Shown here: positions 45,201 through 53,326 of the stretch, piece by piece
How positions within the stretch are numbered: position 1 is the first letter of the stretch
How the letters are laid out: each line of letters begins with the position of its first letter
NCBI GenBank assembly: GCA_910578105.1
Contig: CAJTPD010000001.1
Coordinates: forward strand, 529,367-593,366
Direction of reading: 5' to 3'
Source: an uncultured Odoribacter sp.
GTDB taxonomy: Bacteria; Bacteroidota; Bacteroidia; Bacteroidales; Marinifilaceae
Length of the DNA stretch: 64,000 bases
Notes under the pieces: model-generated
What the model was told of the DNA's origin: nothing
Seen by the model: only the letters and a program-made list of their open reading frames with translations
The model's database searches: none
Translations under genes and position numbers: made by a program

Positions 45201-45450
45201 AGTCTTTCCGGTATTCGCGCACAATCTCGTCAAGAATCTCTGTGTCAATCCCGGGATTGATACGCCGCAGTGCGTTGTGGAATATTTCAGGAAGAATGCA
45301 CTCTTCTACATTCGCGCGTCCCGTCTTCGACAAATCATTTTGCCCCTCGACGCTGGGATCGCATTCTATGCGCTGCCATCCGTATTCCGGTTGTGACAGC
45401 CGTGTGCATATCGCCTGTTCAATATTGTCTTCGCTGATGAATGATTTCAT
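42244..45450 (-). CDS. hsdR: type I restriction enzyme subunit R (HsdR)
   Basis: This 1068-residue motor and nuclease subunit is complete. The N-terminal PD-(D/E)XK nuclease has RPDVLLFINGLPLVFIELKN (about 160-180). The SF2 translocase has Walker A WHTQGSGKSYSM, VLVDEAHRTQ (DEAH box), AFTGTPL and AWLTGFD-like motif CAMWLTGFDVPSLSTLYLDKP, then QAIARANR. It would need HsdM and HsdS for DNA cleavage at a distance from the recognition site. Its start overlaps the DUF1016 nuclease gene by 4 bp. Confidence 0.95.
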   Translation of the reverse strand: MKSFISEDNIEQAICTRLSQPEYGWQRIECDPSVEGQNDLSKTGRANVEECILPEIFHNALRRINPGIDTEILDEIVREYRKDYTGTDMVDTNYKFYSQIRNGIKVKTRKQNREDFDIVQLIDFNNPKNNDFHCVNQMWIKGRFRYRRPDVLLFINGLPLVFIELKNSTVKIEESYNKNLVSYRTDIPNIFAINQICVLSNGLQTKIGAWNAGYEFFFEWLRVDDEKEKVDRKQIEEHGLSITNLIDGLFRKERLLDYIENFIFFDNKRIKIIAKNHQYLGVNNLMKSVENREELKGKLGVFWHTQGSGKSYSMVMFVRKVKRKLHGNFTFLVITDREDLDTQIHKTFVRSEVIGDKEECQPKNAAQLREFLSGNKPMVFTLIHKFQYDKTKKYPILSERNDIFVLVDEAHRTQYKQLAENMHTGLPNANYIAFTGTPLLGSKCLTNQWFGDYVSEYNFAQAIEDGSTVPLFYSRRVPEVGLTNDWLDTDIDQIVEDENLNDREKELLENSSSRILEVIKRDERLDKIAQDIAHHFPRRGFLGKGMVISVDKYTTVKMYDKVQKYWAEEKKNLVKERSHATTLEERDRLTTMLDYMNKVEMAVVISKDADETERFAAHGLDIILHRKKLSEITPDGKDIEDRFKDPNNPLCLVFVCAMWLTGFDVPSLSTLYLDKPMKGHTLMQAIARANRVYPSKSCGIVVDYVNVFKYMQRALNDYASNNNGSEYPAKDIETLIQNIDECITECEVFLMQLSINIEDIIAESNTLDQLELLRLAYVKILEKDEWKDRFKVLSNLLMNLYDASKPEIFERGWINDKFAPISYIHGLFCNQIDDEKLNRAKTRMAYTLDDSVSANVVEDPQAHYGIIYKSKVIDLSKLDVDAVRKVISESPYKALEVESLREYIEATLKQLINKNCTRIVFSERYKNIIDRYNAGGSENEDYYEKLLQLIEDLKREQNRATEMDLAEEELEIFDLLIKDRKLTQKEEQKVKLAAKNLYKKLSEEKNNVMVVDWYKDEQPKQKVMTIIKDSLNNDLPESYDREVFATKTNLLMNHFIDMAVQGYGWLTA

Positions 45451-46628
45451 AACTGCTTATCGTCAGGATATTGTAGTTTGTATATTTCTTTCTGTTGTTC
45501 TATTTCTCGGCGCAATTCTTCCGGAGAAGGCATATATGTCAGGTACTTTGACGCGTACATCTGCTTGTTAGTTGCGAGTGATGAGAAACGAGCCACATCG
45601 GCATTCGTCTCTGCGCAAAGTATGATTCCTATCGTCGGATTGTCTGTTGCTGTCTTTTTATATGTATCGTAGAGTTTTAGATACATATCCATCTGACCTG
45701 CATCCTGATAAGAGACTTTAGTTGTTTTAAGATCTATGAGAACAAAGCATTTCAGCAGATAGTTATAGAAAACGAGGTCTATGTAATAGTCATCGTCTTC
45801 GGTATGAATGTGCTGCTGACGCGCCACCAGAGCATAACCCTTTCCCATTTCCATCAGGAACCGTGTAATGTGGGTTAAAATCGCCTCTTCCAATGTAGTC
45901 TCTGTGAAAGCGGCATTCTGATTCAGTCCAAGAAACTCAACGATTAACGGATTCTTGATAAAAACGGATTTTTCGTGTTGATAATCTGCTGTTAGCCCTC
46001 TCATCTCCTCAGTAACTTCATGCTTCTTTGCATCAGGTGTTTGCATCAGCCGATAATAATACTGAGAATCGATATTTCTTTTGAGGGTGCGATAATCCCA
46101 TTGTTCCTGCGATGCCTCTCTCATATACCACTCCCGGACCTGTGCATCCTTTACGCGCATCAATCGTTCGTAATGCATCCACGACAATTGTGCAGGAAGG
46201 GGTTGCACATTCATAGTCTGTTCTTTATTTATATTCCCGGATTCAGCGAGCAGGGGTCGCTGAATCTGCTCAATGGTCATTTTGAATTCAGCGGGCAATG
46301 CCTGCTGAATTTGCAGATTGGGAAACGTTTGATAAAACTGTCTGTAAGCCCGTAAAGTTGTTTCGCTAAACCCTTTGCCAAATTCCTCCGTCAAGACTTT
46401 TGACGCCTGTTCTATCACGCGTTTCCCATATTCGGCGCGTCGCTCGCCATGTTGCTCCTGTTCTACGATGCGCCAGCCAAGCAGCCAGTTGGAAGCTACT
46501 TGCATGAGATTTGCTGCGCGATAGCTATACTCTCGGGCTGAGTTCACGATATGCTTGATGTCACTCTCAAAACTCATATCTGCAACGATGCCATTTTCTG
46601 TGTCGGTTATCTTATTCATATCTTCCAA
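45447..46628 (-). CDS. DUF1016/YhcG-family PD-(D/E)XK nuclease
   Basis: This 393-residue protein has an N-terminal DUF1016 helical domain (GWRIVEQEQHGERRAEYGKR; LRAYRQFYQTFPNLQ) and a C-terminal nuclease domain with DDDYYIDLVFYNYLLKCFVLIDLKTTK, where Asp, Asp and Lys fit a PD-(D/E)XK site. YhcG-type genes are frequent companions of type I restriction systems, with unknown contribution. It lies between hsdS (2 bp away) and hsdR (4-bp overlap), which indicates tight co-expression. Confidence 0.9.
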   Translation of the reverse strand: MEDMNKITDTENGIVADMSFESDIKHIVNSAREYSYRAANLMQVASNWLLGWRIVEQEQHGERRAEYGKRVIEQASKVLTEEFGKGFSETTLRAYRQFYQTFPNLQIQQALPAEFKMTIEQIQRPLLAESGNINKEQTMNVQPLPAQLSWMHYERLMRVKDAQVREWYMREASQEQWDYRTLKRNIDSQYYYRLMQTPDAKKHEVTEEMRGLTADYQHEKSVFIKNPLIVEFLGLNQNAAFTETTLEEAILTHITRFLMEMGKGYALVARQQHIHTEDDDYYIDLVFYNYLLKCFVLIDLKTTKVSYQDAGQMDMYLKLYDTYKKTATDNPTIGIILCAETNADVARFSSLATNKQMYASKYLTYMPSPEELRREIEQQKEIYKLQYPDDKQL

Positions 46629-46630
46629 AT

Positions 46631-47923
46631 TTACGCTTTTACTTCCAACTTCCCGCTCATCAGGCGAGGCAAAAGAGCGTCCCGCTGCTTTATGAGATTT
46701 GCATTCTGCATTGCCAGTTTGTTGATTCCTTTAATGATTGGAATAATTTGGCTTTCAAATATCTTCATTATGTCCATAGGCGGTAACATAACCAATCCCT
46801 TGCGAAGGAATGTCTCGAACTTAAAGTTAATAATGCCTGTAGACTGTAATTGAAATCTATCTATTATCCGAGTATCATACAGATAGCGCATCCAATAATA
46901 AAAGAAATACGGAAATACATCTGTCTTTTTCAAGCGAATTAGTTTGCAAAAACTGGCACACATAACTCGCCCTTCCTTAAAGCGGTCAATCATATCCTGA
47001 GTAACAAGAACGCTTCGACCGACTGGTTGTTCCGATGTTCCGCCAGAAATTTCCATAATGATGTCTCCATCCTTTAGCTGGCGCGTCTTGTAATTACTTA
47101 TTTTATGGTAGCGTCTTGGGCAACTTGATAAATCATATCGCCAAACACTGGGAAAATCTGTGCCTCTTATAACGCTGGCCTCAATAGGATAATCTTCTGA
47201 ATAATCATCATTTCCCCAACCTCCACCGATGTAATATTCAAATATAGAATTCATATTTGTAACTGGGAAAGTAGCCGGCAACCTTCCAAGTTTACTTTCT
47301 ACAAACTCGGCTTTCTCATATCCGGGAAAGCGGAAACGGACAAACCATTCCTTGTAGAGATTCTCTGCCATTTGTTCCAGCAAACGAATCCGCTTTGCGT
47401 TGTTCTCAATCAAAGAATCGTATGCGGAGAGGATAGAGGCTATCTTCTGTTGAACGGAGAGAATCGGAAGAAAAACTTTTATTTTTTCAATTTTATATAT
47501 TCCTAATTTCGATTGTGCTGCACCTGCTGCTAATGATTCCATATATTGTTTCATATAAGGTTGTCCTAAATAGAAACATAAATATTTGGAATCAACTATT
47601 TGACGATCAAACTCTGTTAATCTTACAGCGTTTTCTGTAAGATTTGCTTTATCACAATGTACCTCACAAAATCCCACATCGCCTATGTTTGCAACAATAG
47701 TTATCGCAATATCTCCCTCTTCTATAATGTAACGCTGTAAAACTTCTCGTGTCTCTTGGGACAGATATACCAAATTGGCTGTTAATATTTTACCACCTTT
47801 AATATCTCTTGAACGCACATATGGAAACATGGTAGGCTCTATAGAAAAATTATGACCAGCAGGAAGTCTTTTCCCGCTCCGGATTTTTGAAATATCGGAT
47901 ATCTTATATACTTTGGTTTCCAT
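46631..47923 (-). CDS. hsdS: type I restriction specificity subunit (HsdS)
   Basis: This 430-residue subunit has two target-recognition domains (about 1-150 and 205-370), each followed by a conserved helix. The first repeat ends in LPILSVQQKIASILSAYDSLIENN and the second in LPPMDIMKIFESQIIPIIKGINKLAMQN, ending LLPRLMSGKLEV. It decides which DNA sequence the complex methylates and cuts; the sequence cannot be predicted from reading. I see no partial second hsdS copy or recombinase nearby that would indicate phase variation. Confidence 0.93.
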   Translation of the reverse strand: METKVYKISDISKIRSGKRLPAGHNFSIEPTMFPYVRSRDIKGGKILTANLVYLSQETREVLQRYIIEEGDIAITIVANIGDVGFCEVHCDKANLTENAVRLTEFDRQIVDSKYLCFYLGQPYMKQYMESLAAGAAQSKLGIYKIEKIKVFLPILSVQQKIASILSAYDSLIENNAKRIRLLEQMAENLYKEWFVRFRFPGYEKAEFVESKLGRLPATFPVTNMNSIFEYYIGGGWGNDDYSEDYPIEASVIRGTDFPSVWRYDLSSCPRRYHKISNYKTRQLKDGDIIMEISGGTSEQPVGRSVLVTQDMIDRFKEGRVMCASFCKLIRLKKTDVFPYFFYYWMRYLYDTRIIDRFQLQSTGIINFKFETFLRKGLVMLPPMDIMKIFESQIIPIIKGINKLAMQNANLIKQRDALLPRLMSGKLEVKA

Positions 47924-47937
47924 ACATTAATCCACTA

Positions 47938-48216
47938 TTATCCAAATAGTTCCTTTATATTCTTCTCTATCTCCGCCATAAGCGTCTCCGCTTCGGCATT
48001 GAGGGCTTTGAGTTCGGCATGGTTGGCTTTCATTGTCTTGGCAAACTCCTCCTCGGTCATACCGTCATCCTCAATCACAACTCCGACATAGCGTCCGGCA
48101 TTGAGGGAATAATCTTGGTCAATGATTCCGTCTTCTCCTTCAAGTTTGGCGACTTTGCACAGACCGATGATATCTTTGTAAATACCTTCGGGCCAACGCT
48201 CCAACAGCCAATCAAC
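47938..48216 (-). pseudogene. hsdM: separated C-terminal part of HsdM, after an in-frame stop
   Basis: This continues the hsdM frame directly after the TAG at 48217-48219: VDWLLERWPEGIYKD, then IIGLCKVAKL and YSLNAGRYVGVVIEDD, a strong match to the HsdM C-terminus (SLNPGRYVGV motif) including the terminal coiled coil with KALNAEAETLMAEI. There is no ATG near its beginning; the first possible start is a TTG at 48204. It would be made only by readthrough or reinitiation, so hsdM is probably broken or conditionally expressed. Confidence 0.75.
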
Positions 48217-49614
48217 CTATTCCTGTTTTCCTGCTTTTTTATATTCATCTACGAGAGTCCAGAAAGCGGTACTGTCTCCCTCGTAAAGACGGGTGATGAT
48301 ACCGAGATTCTTTATCTGCTCGTCGCTGAATTTGCGGTGAGCACGATCAACTTGGGTGAAGATATTCCTTGCATCGATGAACAGGATTTCGTCTTTGTTC
48401 TTTTTCTCCTTATTGAAAAACCAAAGCGTCGCCGGCAAAGTTACCGTTGAGAACATATTGCTTGGCAGCGTTACCATCTGTGAAATGATGCCGTCTTTAA
48501 TCATTTTCTTACGGATTTCCAACTCCGAGCCACCTGCATCGCTTGCTGAATTAGCCATTACCAGTGCAGCCTTTCCCGTATCATTCAGAGAAGTTGCAAA
48601 AAGTCCTATCCAAATGTAGTTGGCATTCGGGACAGTTTCTTTTTTATCAGAAGCCTTTTTGCCCGACTTTGTTTTATTGCGGGGGACACCATAGGTATTG
48701 AACCGCTTGTCATCAATGACTTTATCTACTATGACCTCATCAACGTTGAAAGGCGGATTTGCCATGACATAGTCGAAGTTACCGAATTCATCGTGAGGGT
48801 CGGAGTAGAAAGAATTCGCCTCGATAATATCTCCTCGCACATTATTCAGTAAAAGATTCATCTTGGCGAGTTTGACCGTATCCGGATCTTTTTCCACACC
48901 GTAGCAACGGAAGCGCATCATATCGCTGTTGGTGGCGTTATGGCGGTGCATATAACGAGCTGCCTGAACAAACATACCACCGGAACCACATGCCGGGTCA
49001 AGAAACTTCTTGTCTCCGATAATGGGTCGCAAGACCTCTACCATATACTGAACAACTGAGGCCGGCGTATAGAAAACACCGCCGCCTTGACCTTCGCTCA
49101 GTGCAAACTCACCGAGGAAGTACTCGTATATTTCACCGAAAAGGTCAATGCTGATATTTTCGGGGATATCTTTGAAGACACGAATAATCTTGCTTAGCAG
49201 CTCCGGTTCTTCCTCCGGAACTAACTGCCCATACACTTCCTTGGGGAGAACTCCATCCATTTTCGGGTTTTCTTTCTCAATAGCTTGCATCGCATTCTTG
49301 ACAAGCACTGCTTTGTTTGCATCATCTGGTGCATTGTTGAGTTTATCAAAATATGCACATTCGGGAAGGAAGAACCCGCACTCCTCAATGGCAATATCCT
49401 TGTAGGATTTCTCCATTCTCGTGCCTTTATACTTGTTATATTCCGCCTCTATCTTTTCTTTGTGCTGCTTAAAGAGTATATCGGCATAACGCAAGAAAAT
49501 AAGACCGAGAATAGGCTGTCCGTACTTATTGGCGGAAAGATGGGCACTGGCACGAAGCATATCTGCCGAGTGCCATAGATTATCTTTGAGTTGTTTGAGT
49601 TCCTGATCTGTCAT
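48217..49614 (-). CDS. hsdM: type I modification methylase HsdM, truncated by TAG
   Basis: This adenine-N6 methyltransferase subunit retains an intact catalytic region: motif I DPACGSGGMFVQA and motif IV NPPFNVDE. The helical N-terminus (LKQLKDNLWHSADMLRAS) is present. The frame ends ...KKAGKQE-TAG and continues in the same frame with the usual HsdM C-terminal segment. I chose the ATG at 49614, 7 bp after the stop of the regulator gene; an upstream start at 49638 would overlap that gene. The missing tail normally contacts HsdS and partner subunits. Confidence 0.88.
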   Translation of the reverse strand: MTDQELKQLKDNLWHSADMLRASAHLSANKYGQPILGLIFLRYADILFKQHKEKIEAEYNKYKGTRMEKSYKDIAIEECGFFLPECAYFDKLNNAPDDANKAVLVKNAMQAIEKENPKMDGVLPKEVYGQLVPEEEPELLSKIIRVFKDIPENISIDLFGEIYEYFLGEFALSEGQGGGVFYTPASVVQYMVEVLRPIIGDKKFLDPACGSGGMFVQAARYMHRHNATNSDMMRFRCYGVEKDPDTVKLAKMNLLLNNVRGDIIEANSFYSDPHDEFGNFDYVMANPPFNVDEVIVDKVIDDKRFNTYGVPRNKTKSGKKASDKKETVPNANYIWIGLFATSLNDTGKAALVMANSASDAGGSELEIRKKMIKDGIISQMVTLPSNMFSTVTLPATLWFFNKEKKNKDEILFIDARNIFTQVDRAHRKFSDEQIKNLGIITRLYEGDSTAFWTLVDEYKKAGKQE

Positions 49615-49621
49615 AGCCGCA

Positions 49622-49828
49622 CTATTGAGGTTTAACAATTAATTCCGTATAATCTACACCTAAAAGTTCGGCTATCTTAAAAAACATATCGATTGACGGC
49701 TGAGAGGTATTTGTACACCATTTGCTGACAGTGCCGGGGTCTTTCCCTAACTGCTCCGCCAACCATTTGTTTGTGCGCTTATGCTCAACTAGTACGACCT
49801 TGATACGGTTCAAGTCTTTATTAGCCAT
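49622..49828 (-). CDS. XRE-family HTH regulator of the restriction operon
   Basis: This 68-residue Cro/C1-type repressor has a helix-turn-helix in the segment WLAEQLGKDPGTVSKWCTNT (about 23-42) followed by QPSIDMFFKIAELLGVDYTELIV. It resembles controller proteins of restriction-modification systems. I chose the ATG at 49828: the frame is open to 49888, but the promoter at 49858-49889 lies inside that extension, so the longer form cannot be made from it. It is the first gene of the operon and probably autoregulates through the inverted repeat at 49870-49892. Confidence 0.85.
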   Translation of the reverse strand: MANKDLNRIKVVLVEHKRTNKWLAEQLGKDPGTVSKWCTNTSQPSIDMFFKIAELLGVDYTELIVKPQ

Positions 49829-49857
49829 TTCTAATGCTTTTTGCTTATTTTTAACTG

Positions 49858-49892
49858 CAAATATAGCAATAAATTGAGTTATATTCAATTTA
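49858..49892 (-). promoter_or_regulatory. promoter and candidate operator of the restriction operon
   Basis: On the minus strand, ATTG (49886-49889) and TATATTTG (49858-49865) are separated by 20 bp, a good Bacteroidetes promoter. TAAATTGA (49870-49877) and TCAATTTA (49885-49892) form an inverted repeat with a 7-bp spacer that covers the -33 box and spacer, the place where an autorepressor would act. Confidence 0.6.
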
Positions 49893-49969
49893 CCCCCTTG
49901 AAATCCGACTGAAAAATCTTATAAGCAATAAAATATTCATAGATTGACTATCTCGCATAAATTTTTTAG

Positions 49970-49977
49970 TACTTTTG
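49970..49977 (+). promoter_or_regulatory. -7 box of the SDH-protease gene
   Basis: TACTTTTG matches the consensus, with ATTGAC 23 bp upstream (49943). It lies upstream of the ATG at 50019 and rules out the longer frame beginning at 49944. Confidence 0.6.
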
Positions 49978-50018
49978 TATCATATAATTGGATGATCTTC
50001 TTAAAATTACAGAATAAT

Positions 50019-51041
50019 ATGAATCCGTCAGGTATAAGAATTGCAAGTTCTCTATTAGATGTAATGAGAGATGGGAAGGAATTTGAAAGCCTAATTGGCT
50101 ATCAATATAATAATTTGGATGTATTGAATGAAATTAGAAGAAGTATTTCTGAAATACAAAGTACTAGAAAACATCCTGCCATCTGCTATATAGCTAACGT
50201 GTTAAAAAGCAATGTTAATAATTTTATTGACAGTACTGATGATTTGCCTTTTCATGAAATGGTTAATTCTGTACCTCACGACATTAAAGAAATAGATGTC
50301 ATCCTTGTAACTCCAGGTGGATTAGCTAATCAAGTCAGTAATTTTGTAAATGCACTTCGTCCTAGGTTTGAAAAGGTTAATTTCATTGTCCTTAATATGG
50401 CAATGAGTGCTGGTACCATTTTTATAATGTCTGGGGATGAAATAATTATGTCACAACAATCTAAATTTGGACCAATTGATCCTCAGATTCCAAATAGAGA
50501 AGGGCGATTTGTTCCAGCTCAATCTATTCTTGTAACATTAGATGATATTAGAAAGAGAGGGGCAGAAAAAATTAAAAATCACGAACAACCAGATTGGACT
50601 GACATTCAATTACTAAAAAACATAGATCCTAGAGATATTGGGTTGGCACAAAGTGCAAGTAGATATTCTATAGATATGGTAAAGAATTTTCTGTTTAGTT
50701 ATAAATTCAAGTCATGGATTCAACACTCACATAATGGACAATCTGTTACCAATGATGACAAAAGGAACAGGGCAGATGAGATTGCAAATCTTTTGTGTAG
50801 TCATACGGAATGGAAAAGTCACGGTCATGCCATTAATAGAGATACAGCATGGAACATTTGTCGTTTAAAGATAACTCATTCTGAATCTATTGCAGGTCTA
50901 GATAGAGCCATGCGTAGAATGTGGGCTTTGTTTTATTGGTTATTTGAAAATACACCCATAGTTAAAATATTTGTTTCAGATAATTATTGTATAATCCGGA
51001 ATATTTCACCTATAATTGTTCCACAAAGACACCAAAGATAA
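50019..51041 (+). CDS. SDH-family Clp-fold serine protease
   Basis: This cytoplasmic protein of about 340 residues belongs to the serine-dehydrogenase-proteinase/SppA-like branch of Clp-fold peptidases. The segment IDVILVTPGGLANQVSNFVNALR is the oxyanion region, NMAMSAGTIFIMSGDEIIM carries the likely nucleophilic Ser, and SKFGPIDPQIP the conserved GPIDPQ motif. There is no signal peptide or membrane anchor. I chose the ATG at 50019 because the promoter lies downstream of the earlier in-frame start. Codon use is very A/T-rich. It is divergent from the restriction operon and coupled to a small acidic gene. In defence islands such proteases are thought to act as activated effectors. Confidence 0.8.
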   Translation: MNPSGIRIASSLLDVMRDGKEFESLIGYQYNNLDVLNEIRRSISEIQSTRKHPAICYIANVLKSNVNNFIDSTDDLPFHEMVNSVPHDIKEIDVILVTPGGLANQVSNFVNALRPRFEKVNFIVLNMAMSAGTIFIMSGDEIIMSQQSKFGPIDPQIPNREGRFVPAQSILVTLDDIRKRGAEKIKNHEQPDWTDIQLLKNIDPRDIGLAQSASRYSIDMVKNFLFSYKFKSWIQHSHNGQSVTNDDKRNRADEIANLLCSHTEWKSHGHAINRDTAWNICRLKITHSESIAGLDRAMRRMWALFYWLFENTPIVKIFVSDNYCIIRNISPIIVPQRHQR

Positions 51042-51277
51042 TGAAATCCTTAGAAATTAAATTACAGGAACTTGGCTTTTCGGATGATTATATTAAAGCT
51101 GTAAGTGAGACTATTCAATATGATTCTGCATCCTCTCCAATTCCTGATATTTCTTTCCAAGATTTTGAGCAGGAAATTATAAGTTCTACAGAACTGGAAA
51201 TAACAGTCTCTCCTTCAAGTGATACAAATTATATTATAGGCGATATAGATAATGAGGACTCTTCTATCACTTTTTGA
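51041..51277 (+). CDS. small acidic protein coupled to the SDH protease gene
   Basis: This 78-residue protein (MKSLEIKLQELGFSDDYI ...) has a predicted helical first third that resembles a UBA-like helix pair and a disordered, very acidic tail (SPSSDTNYIIGDIDNEDSS). Its ATG overlaps the protease stop in TAATG, so translation is coupled. I recognise no family. A partner role, such as inhibitor, substrate or adaptor of the protease, is inferred from the coupling only. Confidence 0.6.
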   Translation: MKSLEIKLQELGFSDDYIKAVSETIQYDSASSPIPDISFQDFEQEIISSTELEITVSPSSDTNYIIGDIDNEDSSITF

Positions 51278-51290
51278 TTAATTAAAGAAT

Positions 51291-51326
51291 AGCAGTTATA
51301 TTGAACTGCTGTCTCGTTTTATTTTT
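51291..51326 (+). terminator. terminator after the SDH-protease operon
   Basis: AGCAGTT (51291-51297) pairs with AACTGCT (51304-51310), followed by GTCTCGTTTTATTTTT. Confidence 0.8.
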
Positions 51327-51367
51327 GAAAGATATTAATTCTTATGTCGAACTCACGTTAATGATTA

Positions 51368-53326
51368 CTACCATTCATTAATAAGCCAGCTATTCGTCTG
51401 AGTATCAGGGGTGTAATCGACCACGGCTGTTCTGGGGTAACCGGCATCCTTCAGTCGTTTGATTACCATCTTTCTCATTTTCTTGCACTTGTCCCAAAAT
51501 GTCAAAGATATACGTTCTGTATAAGGCTCGACCTTGTACCATAGGCTATAATCCAACTTGTCCTGTGCCAAAAGAGTATGTATTGGATAGAATGCCATAC
51601 GCAAATATGAAAGGGCATCCTGATCTTGCCAATTAAATGAGAGCCTATAGAGAAATACATAATATTGTATGGGGTCTTTTTTATTAAGTACATTAGCAAA
51701 TGGCATCCATATTTTGCTTCCTTTGCTTTTAACCAAAGGACTACACTCATCAATTGAGTTCATCAATACAATTGCAACTGTGTGTGTGACATACGCCTCT
51801 CCAGATAACCAAGTCAATACAGCATTGGGATAGAATTTGAGTTCCAAAGATACTGGTAATTGGGGATAGTGAGGATCGTGTCCTTCCTTGTTAATATAGG
51901 TCAAATACTCACTCACACATTCTTCATCGTGCGCCAAAACCATACTTGCAAGTTCTTGTGCTATTGGCACTTTTAACTCAAGCATTGTTTTGAATAGTTC
52001 TCTCCAATGCTTGAAAGCCTTTACCACTTCACTATCTGAAAAAATAGAAAGTACTGATTCCAATTCTTCTTTGGAAAACTCTGCCCATGCAATCTGATTA
52101 AGCAATTCTGTATTGCTGCTAATAATAGTCAGGAAGAATACTCTGTCGTTTTGTCTCAACCTAGCAACATCAGCATAGCTTACGAATTGATCAATACTCC
52201 TTACCACCTTCGCTCCCCATTCGTTTATGATCTCTGAAGAATAAAGTCGCTTTAACAGACTTAAGAATTGTTCAGAAGACAGATCGTGTAAGCGCTTTGT
52301 ATAACCAATCTGTTCCTCTGTGAAAGATGACATATTTATGGTAGAAATTGTGTATAGGAAGTTTTCTTCACCCCTCAAATCTCTCGAAAGTGACGGCTGT
52401 AGCACAGACCGCTTAATATTATCACCATCGGTAGGTTGAGGAAAAATCTCACTGAGTTGACTTAGGATAGACAATAGCACTCGTCGCTTTTCTTCCTCAT
52501 TTTTACATACTTGATTGACCAGCACTACCACTTCCAAAAATCCTCGCAACCGCCGCTCGTCATCGGCTAATTCAGCTTCAAAATGTCGGATAAGCTCCGG
52601 CAATTGTCTTTGCTCATTCAACAGACTGGCAGCTACCAGTTGTGAACCATGGTAAGGAATCTTGTTACTTAAATAAGTGACATTTCCCCCATCGTGCGTA
52701 ACGAATTGAAGCGACAATAGTTGACCTTCATAAGAACGCGGCAATGCTGTTCCACTACAGAGAGATCTCTGCCACAACAGGCCAGACGGTAAATAGTTGT
52801 ACAGATTCAACAGCAATTTTTGGAGTTCAGCATTGTCTGTTTCCTTTAATATGGAAACTGGCCGTGGTGACAACATAGCTGCATACAACTCCGCCACCTT
52901 AGCCTCGGTCAAACTGGAATATCCTTTGCTTTCCTGATAGATAGATTTTTCGTTTAATACAATGGATTTGCTATAGTCTGAGAAGTCTTTCTCGTCAACG
53001 GCAGGTCGTTTAAAAAGCATCAACAACTGACAAAAATCAGTTATCTTTCCCAAATCATTGCGCTGAATGAGCAGACTATGTGTCCACACACACCCCGGAC
53101 GACGCATCTCGTTGGCGTACCAGCTCTTGGCAATCACATAATAGGGACTTTCAAACAAAGGATAGGCTGTTATATAGTCACGTTTTCCGGCTTTATCCAC
53201 GAACTCAGACCAGTCACTAAGCGTAGCAATTTTGTCCATATCATGGCTCGAAGGCAAGATGATACTTCCTTGGACATAGTTGTGTCCAAGCTTATATCCA
53301 TGGAGCATTTGGTGTAGTTCTATCAT
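51368..53326 (-). CDS. GAP1-like GTPase-associated protein
   Basis: This 652-residue protein begins IELHQMLHGYKLGHNYVQGS, then SLPS-like IILPSSHDMDKIATLSDWSE and PYYVIAKSW, the recognisable opening of the GAP1 N-terminal domain described with predicted GTPase-based conflict systems. The remainder is a large alpha-helical region with no enzyme motif seen. It is the last gene of a five-gene operon and its ATG overlaps the stop of the second GTPase gene by 4 bp. It may sense a target or act as the partner that the GTPases load. The call is from pattern memory, not a search. Confidence 0.65.
   Translation of the reverse strand: MIELHQMLHGYKLGHNYVQGSIILPSSHDMDKIATLSDWSEFVDKAGKRDYITAYPLFESPYYVIAKSWYANEMRRPGCVWTHSLLIQRNDLGKITDFCQLLMLFKRPAVDEKDFSDYSKSIVLNEKSIYQESKGYSSLTEAKVAELYAAMLSPRPVSILKETDNAELQKLLLNLYNYLPSGLLWQRSLCSGTALPRSYEGQLLSLQFVTHDGGNVTYLSNKIPYHGSQLVAASLLNEQRQLPELIRHFEAELADDERRLRGFLEVVVLVNQVCKNEEEKRRVLLSILSQLSEIFPQPTDGDNIKRSVLQPSLSRDLRGEENFLYTISTINMSSFTEEQIGYTKRLHDLSSEQFLSLLKRLYSSEIINEWGAKVVRSIDQFVSYADVARLRQNDRVFFLTIISSNTELLNQIAWAEFSKEELESVLSIFSDSEVVKAFKHWRELFKTMLELKVPIAQELASMVLAHDEECVSEYLTYINKEGHDPHYPQLPVSLELKFYPNAVLTWLSGEAYVTHTVAIVLMNSIDECSPLVKSKGSKIWMPFANVLNKKDPIQYYVFLYRLSFNWQDQDALSYLRMAFYPIHTLLAQDKLDYSLWYKVEPYTERISLTFWDKCKKMRKMVIKRLKDAGYPRTAVVDYTPDTQTNSWLINEW

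Noticed and set aside
48217..48219. TAG in hsdM as pyrrolysine or another recoding
   Set aside because: No recoding genes or signals are visible and HsdM has no catalytic need there. A nonsense mutation or sequencing error is simpler.
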